Shown: positions 1 through 5,059 of the stretch, piece after piece | Layout: each line of letters opens with the position of its first letter | Position numbering within the stretch: position 1 is the first letter of the stretch | NCBI GenBank assembly: GCA_014378225.1 | Contig: JACMOA010000277.1 | Span: 1 to 5,619 of the forward strand | Direction: 5' to 3' | Origin: Deinococcales bacterium | GTDB lineage: Bacteria; Deinococcota; Deinococci; Deinococcales; Deinococcaceae | Length of the DNA: 5,619 bases | The notes under the pieces: model-generated | What the model saw: the letters and a program-made list of their open reading frames with translations, nothing else | Told to the model about the DNA's origin: nothing | Databases searched by the model: none | Program-made: the position numbers and the translations under genes

Positions 1-119
1 GGAACGGTTTCGTTTTGGTTCACCCTTTCACCCCATTTCCTCCTAGCCTTTATTCGGCTCGAGTTACTTTCACACTAACCGTGTTCACTTTAGCTGCATT
101 CACTTTAAGGCAGCCACGT
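1..119 (+). other. Leader region, possibly the 3' end of an upstream gene
   Basis: No complete gene lies here. Frame 3 is open from the window edge to a TAA at 120-122 (about 39 codons); its last part reads as a five-residue periodic pattern FTLTV-FTLAA-FTLRQ. Frame 1 is open to a TAA at 76-78 and would end in a hydrophobic stretch with an in-frame Leu-Glu from the CTCGAG at 58-63. Either could be the tail of a gene that starts outside the window, or the whole stretch could be untranslated leader. Nothing in it matches a family I recognise. The frame 3 stop would overlap the -10 box of the next gene, which is tight but possible. Confidence 0.25.
69..113 (+). repeat. Three tandem 15-bp units beginning TTCAC
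   Basis: TTCAC starts at 69, 84 and 99, exactly 15 bases apart. Units two and three share the nine bases TTCACTTTA; units one and two agree at 9 of 15 positions. Two more TTCAC copies lie at 19 and 27, off this phase. The array ends just before the presumed -10 box at 120, so it could be a set of regulator sites. A 15-base period also equals five codons, so it could be the end of a repetitive protein. The sequence does not decide between these. Confidence 0.5.
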
Positions 120-125
120 TAAAAT
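120..125 (+). promoter_or_regulatory. Probable -10 box (TAAAAT) of a leaderless transcript
   Basis: TAAAAT ends six bases before the ATG at 132. A transcript starting the usual 6-8 bases after a -10 box would begin at or next to the start codon, leaving no room for a Shine-Dalgarno site, and none is visible. No good TTGACA-like -35 is seen 16-18 bases upstream. This arrangement is known to be common in Deinococcus. The same geometry recurs at 5047-5060. Confidence 0.5.
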
Positions 126-131
126 AAAGAA

Positions 132-539
132 ATGCGAAACGAAACTGTAACTTTGCTCGAGCGCTACTACAGCGCCTTCAACGCGGCCTGTTGGGAAGAA
201 ATGCTGGATTGCCTGAGTGAAGATGTGGTTCACGACCTTAACCAGAGCGAACGCCAGACGGGAAAAAGGGCTTTCCAGGCTTTCTTGGAGTGCATGAATG
301 CCAGTTACCTTGTGCAACTCTCGCACGTATCCCTGATGACGAATGAAGACGGCTCGAGGGCTGCTGTGGAATACATTGTTGAAGGGACCTATCATGGCCC
401 CGATGCAGGATTACTTGAAGCGACAGGTCAGACCTACAAACTGGCTGGAGGTGCGTTTTTCGAGGTTATAAACGACAAAATCTCGAGGGTGACGAATTAT
501 TACAATCTCGAGGACTGGTTAGAGCAGGTGAAGGGTTGA
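132..539 (+). CDS. NTF2/SnoaL-like protein (ketosteroid isomerase-related)
   Basis: A 135-residue protein of the length of single-domain NTF2-like proteins. It opens with a helix typical of the fold (LLERYYSAFNAACWEEMLDCL), then VHDLNQSERQTGKRAF, and closes with the strand pattern EYIVEGTYHG ... GQTYKLAGGAFFEVINDKISRVTNYYNLEDWLEQV. The motif GGAFFEV-KI-RVTNYYNL is characteristic of SnoaL-like, ketosteroid isomerase-related proteins found widely in bacteria. The cone-shaped fold binds a small hydrophobic ligand, and some members are isomerases or hydrolases. The catalytic Tyr/Asp pair of true ketosteroid isomerase cannot be assigned, so no reaction is claimed. No signal peptide is seen, so it is cytoplasmic. 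The start at 132 is the first ATG and sits behind a -10 box. Its stop overlaps the TTG start of the acetyltransferase gene, so the two are likely translated together. Confidence 0.85.
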   Translation: MRNETVTLLERYYSAFNAACWEEMLDCLSEDVVHDLNQSERQTGKRAFQAFLECMNASYLVQLSHVSLMTNEDGSRAAVEYIVEGTYHGPDAGLLEATGQTYKLAGGAFFEVINDKISRVTNYYNLEDWLEQVKG

Positions 540-1141
540 ATGGCCTTGCCCAAAGACCAGTGCTCGAGCGCTTGACGGGAAACGCCATTTTGAAAGTAGT
601 GAACGACTTGGCCCGCCTGCGGGTTACGGTTTTTAGAGAGTTTCCCTACTTGTACGAAGGTTTGCTCGAGTATGAACAAAGGTATTTGCAGGGTTACGCG
701 CAAGGTCTGGATAACGTGGTGGTGGTCGCTCGAGACGGCACAGAAGTGGTGGGCGCGTCTACCGGAATGCCGCTTTTGCTCGAGGGGGATGAAGTGCGGC
801 GACCTTTTATAAAGCTGAACTACGCCCTCGAGACCGTTTTTTACTTTGGCGAATCCGTGCTGATGCCCCAATATAGAGGTCTGGGGCTGGGTGTGCGTTT
901 CTTTGAAGAACGCGAAGCTCACGCCCTCGAGCGGGGATTTAAACGGGCCACCTTCTGTGCGGTAGAGCGCCCACTCGAGCATCCGCGTCGCCCTTCTGAT
1001 TACGTTCCGCTGGACCGTTTCTGGAACAAGCGTGGATTTGTGAAAAACTCAGAGTTGCACACCACTTTCGAGTGGCAGGACCTGGATGAAAGTTCGCCCT
1101 CGAGCAAACCGATGACTTTTTGGACCAAAATACTCCCATGA
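536..1141 (+). CDS. GNAT family N-acetyltransferase
   Basis: A 201-residue protein with the GNAT fold. The acetyl-CoA pyrophosphate loop R/Q-x-x-G-x-G/A is present as RGLGLG at residues 114-119, following the core strand FYFGESVLM (102-110). The late-strand signature FWNKRGFVKNSEL (162-174) is the usual F-W/Y-x-x-x-G-F of the family. Members transfer an acetyl or acyl group from CoA to an amine; the substrate is not predictable. The N-terminal part, with LTGNAILKVVNDLARLRVTVFREFPYLY, is typical of acetyltransferases encoded next to carbon-nitrogen hydrolases. The start is taken as TTG at 536 because it leaves a normal N-terminus and makes a TTGA overlap with the previous stop; the nearby ATG at 540 is in another frame. 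The stop overlaps the next gene as ATGA. A weak purine-rich stretch (GGTGAAGGG) directly precedes the start but is too close to be a standard ribosome site. Confidence 0.87.
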   Translation: MNGLAQRPVLERLTGNAILKVVNDLARLRVTVFREFPYLYEGLLEYEQRYLQGYAQGLDNVVVVARDGTEVVGASTGMPLLLEGDEVRRPFIKLNYALETVFYFGESVLMPQYRGLGLGVRFFEEREAHALERGFKRATFCAVERPLEHPRRPSDYVPLDRFWNKRGFVKNSELHTTFEWQDLDESSPSSKPMTFWTKILP

Positions 1142-2046
1142 AAATTGCCGCTGCACAATATCCGGTTTCCTTTCAAACAAGTTGGGCCGATTATGAAATC
1201 AAGCTCGAGCACTGGGTGGGGAACGCGGCCTCGAGTGGAGCAGACATTCTGGTTTTCCCTGAGTACGCGCCGATGGAGTTGGCCTCGCTGTTCTCGCTCG
1301 AGGTACAGCAAGATGTTCGTTTGCAGCTTCCAGCCCTTCAGGATTTGCTCGAGGATTACCTTGCGCTGCATTCACGATTGGCGCTCGAGCACGGGGTTTA
1401 CATCGTGGCCGGAAGCTATCCAGTGCGGGTGACCGAGCGAAACGATGACCCTTCCCCGTTTTCGGTTTACGTGAACCGGGCTTATTTTTTTGGTCCGGGT
1501 GGGACGTTCGATTTTCAGGACAAACTCATCATGACCCGCTTCGAGCGTGAAACCTGGGGAATCTCGAGCGGTGCGGGTCTCAAGGTGTTCGAGACGCCCC
1601 ACGGACGGTTGGGCATTCTGATTTGTTACGACTGCGAATTTCCGCACCTCTCGAGAAAACTGGTGGAGGCAGGCGCAGACCTGATACTCATTCCCAGTTG
1701 CACAGACACCTTGAACGGCTATCACCGGGTGGAAGTGGGGGGCCGCGCACGGGCGCTCGAGAACCAGTGTTTTACCGTACAGGCCCCGCTGGTAGGAACT
1801 TCGGATTGGTGTGAAACTATAGACGTGTGTCTGGGCGCGGCAGGATTTTATACTCCGATTGACGCGGGCTATCCAGAAAACGGCGTGCTGGCTCGAGGGG
1901 AACTCAATATTCCCGGCTGGGTCTACGCAGACCTGGATTTGAGCGTCTTAAAGAACACTCGAGCGAATGGTCAGGTCCTGAATTATCAGCATTGGACCGA
2001 GGGTGAGGTGCAGGCGTTGGGACCGCTCGAGCGGGTTCGGCTATAG
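1138..2046 (+). CDS. Carbon-nitrogen hydrolase, nitrilase superfamily
   Basis: A 302-residue enzyme that probably hydrolyses an amide or related C-N bond; the exact substrate is unknown. The superfamily's catalytic triad is visible: Glu42 in FPEYAPMEL, Lys129 in FQDKLIMTRFE and nucleophile Cys163 in GILICYDCEFP. The region GGRARALENQCFTVQAPLVG (201-220) is the usual dimer and strand region after the nucleophile. No signal peptide or membrane segment is present. The start at 1138 gives MKIAAAQYPV, the normal family N-terminus, and forms an ATGA overlap with the acetyltransferase stop; an upstream TTG at 1120 would only add six residues inside the previous gene. Fusions of a GNAT domain to this hydrolase type are known (for example B. 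subtilis YhcX), so adjacency here suggests a shared pathway. The stop TAG at 2044-2046 overlaps the convergent Uma2 gene. Confidence 0.92.
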   Translation: MKIAAAQYPVSFQTSWADYEIKLEHWVGNAASSGADILVFPEYAPMELASLFSLEVQQDVRLQLPALQDLLEDYLALHSRLALEHGVYIVAGSYPVRVTERNDDPSPFSVYVNRAYFFGPGGTFDFQDKLIMTRFERETWGISSGAGLKVFETPHGRLGILICYDCEFPHLSRKLVEAGADLILIPSCTDTLNGYHRVEVGGRARALENQCFTVQAPLVGTSDWCETIDVCLGAAGFYTPIDAGYPENGVLARGELNIPGWVYADLDLSVLKNTRANGQVLNYQHWTEGEVQALGPLERVRL

Positions 2047-2592
2047 CTCGAAGAAGGCACTGACCGGTGTCTGGAAACCCTCGAGCACACCAGAACCCTG
2101 AAGCGTATCGCCGATGTGCAAGGTACGTGCCAGATTGTCGGCGGTATGAATAATCAAGATTTTCTGCCGAGGATAAACCGTCCAGACCTGTTGCGTCCCT
2201 GCTAGAAGGTAAAGCGTCACCTTGTTCTGGATATCGTCGGCAAGCTCACTGGGCGAGATGACTTCAACCGCCACATCGGGGGCTTGGGTCCAGAAGGTCT
2301 CGGGAACTCCTGTTTCTGGTATGCGTTCAGCACACACAAACGAAACGTCTGGCAGGCGCACGACATCGGGGTTTCGCTCGAGCAAAAATCCTGCTTTCAC
2401 GCCTGCATATCCCCCAGTGCTACGAGCGAATGTCCGCAGTAAAGCGCCGATTCCCAGTGAAAACCCACCGTGTAGTCCACCAGGAGTCATAGATTCCCTC
2501 ACCTCACCGCGTATCAACTCGAGTTTTTTGTCGGAGTGCGTCATTTCCCAAAACGCTTCTGCGCTGACTAATGGGGCTAGGGTCGACGTCAT
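2041..2592 (-). CDS. Uma2/DUF820 family putative restriction-fold endonuclease
   Basis: A 183-residue protein of the Uma2 (DUF820) family, which has a PD-(D/E)XK nuclease fold and is often amplified in Deinococcus and cyanobacteria; the in vivo role is not established. Visible motifs are LELIRGEV (24-31), the metal-site Asp82 in RLPDVSFV, Glu110 in PDVAVEVISPSE, and Lys124 in IQNKVTLYLLAG followed by QVWTVYP. The arrangement D...E-x(13)-K fits an intact active site. The start at 2592 (MTSTLAPLVS) is preferred over an upstream in-frame extension to 2676 because it has AGGAGG four bases upstream and the usual N-terminus. This is the only strong Shine-Dalgarno in the window. It holds three CTCGAG sites in 552 bases, with none between 2086 and 2376, well below its neighbours. 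This hints that the gene is a later arrival. Confidence 0.88.
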   Translation of the reverse strand: MTSTLAPLVSAEAFWEMTHSDKKLELIRGEVRESMTPGGLHGGFSLGIGALLRTFARSTGGYAGVKAGFLLERNPDVVRLPDVSFVCAERIPETGVPETFWTQAPDVAVEVISPSELADDIQNKVTLYLLAGTQQVWTVYPRQKILIIHTADNLARTLHIGDTLQGSGVLEGFQTPVSAFFEL

Positions 2593-2596
2593 GGGT

Positions 2597-2602
2597 CCTC
2601 CT
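2597..2602 (-). promoter_or_regulatory. Shine-Dalgarno site of the Uma2 gene
   Basis: Read on the minus strand this is AGGAGG, four bases before the ATG at 2592. It fixes the start of the Uma2 gene at MTSTLAP. It overlaps the CTCGAG copy at 2601-2606. The plus-strand genes in this window lack an equivalent site. Confidence 0.7.
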
Positions 2603-2607
2603 CGAGA

Positions 2608-2639
2608 GCTTATACTCTGCCAAAAACAGTATAGCTCTA
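2608..2639. promoter_or_regulatory. Divergent promoter region with mirrored -10-like boxes
   Basis: The 52 bases between the Uma2 gene and the DUF3293 gene contain an imperfect inverted repeat, AGCTTATACTCTG on the left and CAGTATAGCT on the right. Each arm gives TATACT, one on each strand (plus 2611-2616; minus 2633-2628). The minus-strand box would start an mRNA with a leader of about 28 bases that contains the Uma2 Shine-Dalgarno. On the plus strand, TATACT would give a leader of about 20 bases without a Shine-Dalgarno; a second box, TATAGC at 2630-2635, would give a nearly leaderless transcript for the ATG at 2645. No clear -35 boxes are seen. The symmetry could equally be the operator of a dimeric repressor. 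Confidence 0.45.
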
Positions 2640-2644
2640 GCATA

Positions 2645-3124
2645 ATGAAACCCGTGACCGACCCGAAATCTTTCAAACAAAGCTATCTCGAAACGCTGTA
2701 TTGCGCTGAAAATATCTATTTCACCCTTCAGACTGCGCTCGAGGGCGACATTCTCTGGAATCGTCGGCTCTTTGCGCTCATTACAGCGGCCAATCCACGC
2801 TCGAACCTGCTTTCAGATGAAGAAAACCGTTTGCGAAACGCTCTGCTCGAGAGGGAACTTCTGGCTCGAGGGTGGCGTTACGGCCCCAGTTTTGGCACAG
2901 ACCGGGCCGCAAGCTGGCGTGAGGATGGGTTTATCGTATGGGACGAAACCGCCGACGACCTGCTCGAGCTGGGGCGCGAGTTCGAGCAAAATGCCATTGT
3001 GTACGGCGCAGGCGGACAGGCCCGGAAGGTGCCGTTTTGTCCAAGACCGGGTTGGGTAGCGCTGGGCTGGTGCGAGAACAGGGAACTCGAGCGCTTCTGT
3101 GCCAAACTCGAGCCAGAACTATGA
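2645..3124 (+). CDS. DUF3293 family protein
   Basis: A 159-residue soluble protein. The core ITAANPRSNLLSDEENRLRNALLERELLARGWRYGPSFGTD (residues about 46-86), followed by WREDGFIVWD and ELGREFEQNAIVYG, matches the DUF3293 pattern: a strand ending in ITA-NP, S-x-x-EN-x-x-RN, a helix, then R-Y-P-x-x-G, E-x-x-F-V, and a final FGQNA-like motif (here FEQNA). No biochemical function is established for this family. The start at 2645 is the first ATG after the divergent promoter; the open frame continues upstream to 2222 but that part lies antisense to the Uma2 gene. The last base pairs form an ATGA overlap with the phosphoribosyltransferase gene, so the protein is co-expressed with it and may act with it. 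This neighbour is not one I associate with the standard Ter-type module. Confidence 0.82.
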   Translation: MKPVTDPKSFKQSYLETLYCAENIYFTLQTALEGDILWNRRLFALITAANPRSNLLSDEENRLRNALLERELLARGWRYGPSFGTDRAASWREDGFIVWDETADDLLELGREFEQNAIVYGAGGQARKVPFCPRPGWVALGWCENRELERFCAKLEPEL

Positions 3125-4263
3125 AACACAAAGTTGAACTTCCGGCTGGAACGCTGAATCTCAAGGTGACGCGCTGGGATTATCCGCTCGAGGATTTGTG
3201 TGGCTTTGCCAGCCGTGCCAACGCCAAACGCGGGTTTCTGTTCGTGAGCAAGGTGCTGGGCAAGCACATTCCGGTCAAGCCCTCGAGCATGACCTCTATT
3301 CATCAGCGTCTGGCGCAAAAAATCTGGGAAATCCTCGAGCGAGAAAACGCCACAAATGAGCCTTTTTTAGCTCTGGCACTGGCGGAAACCGCCACCGGGT
3401 TGGGACAGAGCGTGTATGAACATCTGCTCGAGCATTCAAAAGTTCAGAATCTGTTCGTCCACTCGAGCCGCTATCTTATTTCGGGTTTTGAACTGCTCGA
3501 GTTCGAGGAAAGCCACAGCCACGCCTCGGACCACTTGATTCACCTGCCCAACGAACCCCTCGAGCGCACTGTGTTCCAGAGTGCAAAAACCTTGATTTTG
3601 ATAGACGACGAAATGAGCACCGGAAACACTTTTTTAAACCTTGCTCGAGCGTACTCTGCCCGTCATCCCCAGCTCGAGCGCATCGTTGTGGTCACGCTCA
3701 CCGATTGGGCCGGACAGGGGCGGCGGCGTGAACTCCTCGAGAAAATGCCTGCCACCACCCATCTGGTCAGCGTGCTCGAGGGTGAGTACCAGTGGACCGC
3801 GAACCCCAATTTTGTTCTGGCTCCCACTCGAGCGGCGCACGGAAACGGGGAACCCAAGAATGGTCTGCTCGAGCGCAATTTTTCTCGGCTAGGCGTGATG
3901 GAAAACCCTCGAGTGGATTTTGCGGTGCTGCTCCGTCAAATCGGAGTGAATTTAACGCCCCTACTCAAAATTCTGGTTCTGGGAACGGGTGAATTCACTT
4001 ATTTACCGTTCAAATTAGCTCAATGGCTCGAGCGTCAGGGTCTCGAGGTTCACTTTCAGTCCACCACACGCTCTCCCATCGTGCTGGGCGGCGCAATTGG
4101 GACCAAACTCGAGTTCCCCGACCATTATGCGGACGGCATTCCCAATTATGTCTACAACCTCGAGCCACACGATTACGACTTGATTTTGATAGGTCTGGAA
4201 ACCCCGCTCGAGCCAAATCATCCTCTGCTAGATTTAACCAAAGGCATTCCGGTGTATTTCTGA
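3121..4263 (+). CDS. Phosphoribosyltransferase with C-terminal TRSP domain
   Basis: A 380-residue two-domain protein. The N-terminal domain carries the PRPP-binding loop of type I phosphoribosyltransferases, LILIDDEMSTGNT (158-170), with the acidic pair D162-D163, preceded by the ALAETATGLGQSVYE segment (86-100) that lines the active site. The C-terminal domain has VLGTGEFTYLPFKLAQWLE (286-304) and HFQSTTRSPI (311-320), the motif for which TRSP domains are named, then GIPNYVYNL. This architecture is known from the biosynthetic module linked to tellurium-resistance (TerD) stress loci, where it is predicted to make a nucleotide-like metabolite; the product is not known. The start at 3121 overlaps the preceding stop as ATGA; an upstream frame to 2938 runs inside the DUF3293 gene and is rejected. 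It holds 19 CTCGAG copies, the densest gene here. One base separates it from the HAD gene. Confidence 0.9.
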   Translation: MKHKVELPAGTLNLKVTRWDYPLEDLCGFASRANAKRGFLFVSKVLGKHIPVKPSSMTSIHQRLAQKIWEILERENATNEPFLALALAETATGLGQSVYEHLLEHSKVQNLFVHSSRYLISGFELLEFEESHSHASDHLIHLPNEPLERTVFQSAKTLILIDDEMSTGNTFLNLARAYSARHPQLERIVVVTLTDWAGQGRRRELLEKMPATTHLVSVLEGEYQWTANPNFVLAPTRAAHGNGEPKNGLLERNFSRLGVMENPRVDFAVLLRQIGVNLTPLLKILVLGTGEFTYLPFKLAQWLERQGLEVHFQSTTRSPIVLGGAIGTKLEFPDHYADGIPNYVYNLEPHDYDLILIGLETPLEPNHPLLDLTKGIPVYF

Positions 4264-4264
4264 T

Positions 4265-5023
4265 ATGAAAACTCTTGTTTTTCTGGACCTGGACGATACT
4301 CTTTTTCAAACCGCTCGCAAATGTCCGCCCGGAGAGGATGTTTTCGCCACTTCTTTTGGCAAAGAGGGTCAGCCCGTTTCCTATATGACCCCTGCTCAGC
4401 GACATTTTTTTAATTGGCTCTCCCAAAGCGGAGCTACTTTGATTCCCACCACCGGGCGCTCGATTGACGCTTACAAACGAGTCCATCTGCCTTTCTCGAG
4501 CGGGGCCATCGTGCATCACGGCGCTACCGTGCTCAAGCCGGATAGAACTCCAGACCTGCTGTGGCACGCCAGAATGCTGCATCAACTCGAGGACGTACAA
4601 GCCACCCTTCAAGGTTTGCTCGAGTCGGCTCAGGAATTCTCGAGAATCCATAATTTAGACGCAGAGATTTACTGGATTGAAGAGGACGGTTTGCCGCTCT
4701 ATCTGGTGGCTAAACACCGGGGCCTGGACATGGACGCGCTCGAGCGGGTACGCCAGTTTTGGCTTGCAGGAATTGCCGCGCTCGAGAACCTTTATCTTTT
4801 CGCCAACGGCAACAATGTGGCGGTTCTGCCGCGCTGTATCTCCAAACGGGCAGCGGTTCAGTACGTCCTCGAGCGTGAAAAGGCGGCGGGTCCAGTATTG
4901 AGTATCGGGCTGGGAGATTCGGTCAGCGACCTCGAGTTCATGAGCCTGTGCGACTTCCTGATGACGCCGCGTGCAGGTCAAGTGTTTAACACTCTCCCTC
5001 GAGATTTGACCGCTTTTCGTTAG
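4265..5023 (+). CDS. HAD superfamily phosphatase (Cof-like)
   Basis: A 252-residue haloacid dehalogenase-type phosphohydrolase with all four motifs: I, FLDLDDT with Asp8 nucleophile and Asp10 general acid; II, LIPTTGRS with Thr63; III, Lys194 in CISKRAAVQYV; IV, GLGDSVSDLEFM with Asp218 and Asp222 for magnesium. The insert between motifs II and III (residues about 80-185) is a C2-type cap as in Cof and sucrose-phosphatase-like members, which act on sugar or nucleotide phosphates. HAD phosphatases of this type accompany TRSP phosphoribosyltransferases in Ter-linked clusters, so it probably dephosphorylates the product of the previous gene or an intermediate. The start follows the preceding stop by one base, with no Shine-Dalgarno, which points to translational coupling. 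Its first 230 bases have no CTCGAG. Confidence 0.9.
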   Translation: MKTLVFLDLDDTLFQTARKCPPGEDVFATSFGKEGQPVSYMTPAQRHFFNWLSQSGATLIPTTGRSIDAYKRVHLPFSSGAIVHHGATVLKPDRTPDLLWHARMLHQLEDVQATLQGLLESAQEFSRIHNLDAEIYWIEEDGLPLYLVAKHRGLDMDALERVRQFWLAGIAALENLYLFANGNNVAVLPRCISKRAAVQYVLEREKAAGPVLSIGLGDSVSDLEFMSLCDFLMTPRAGQVFNTLPRDLTAFR

Positions 5024-5046
5024 CCCGTCCAGCTCATTAAACCCGG

Positions 5047-5052
5047 TATAAT
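5047..5052 (+). promoter_or_regulatory. -10 box (TATAAT) of a leaderless transcript
   Basis: A perfect TATAAT ends seven bases before the ATG at 5060, so transcription should start at or next to the A of the start codon. The 36-base gap after the HAD gene contains no hairpin terminator and no convincing -35. The peptidase gene therefore probably has its own promoter and is not simply the last gene of the preceding operon. Confidence 0.65.
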
Positions 5053-5059
5053 TGCGCCC

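Noticed and set aside
2222..2644. N-terminal extension of the DUF3293 protein to 2222
   Set aside because: The extra part is antisense to the Uma2 coding region and crosses the divergent promoter; the DUF3293 homology begins after the ATG at 2645.
2593..2676. N-terminal extension of the Uma2 protein to 2676
   Set aside because: It would cover the promoter region and part of the DUF3293 gene; AGGAGG before 2592 marks the start.
2938..3120. N-terminal extension of the phosphoribosyltransferase to 2938
   Set aside because: It would lie out of frame inside the DUF3293 gene and is arginine-rich, low-complexity sequence; the ATGA start at 3121 gives a normal protein.
4010..4651. A 213-codon minus-strand frame opposite the phosphoribosyltransferase/HAD junction, and similar ones at 500-982 and 2878-3318
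   Set aside because: All are mirror frames of well-supported plus-strand genes with no domain signal or promoter of their own.
5024..5059. Intrinsic terminator after the HAD gene
   Set aside because: No GC-rich stem followed by a T run is present in these 36 bases.
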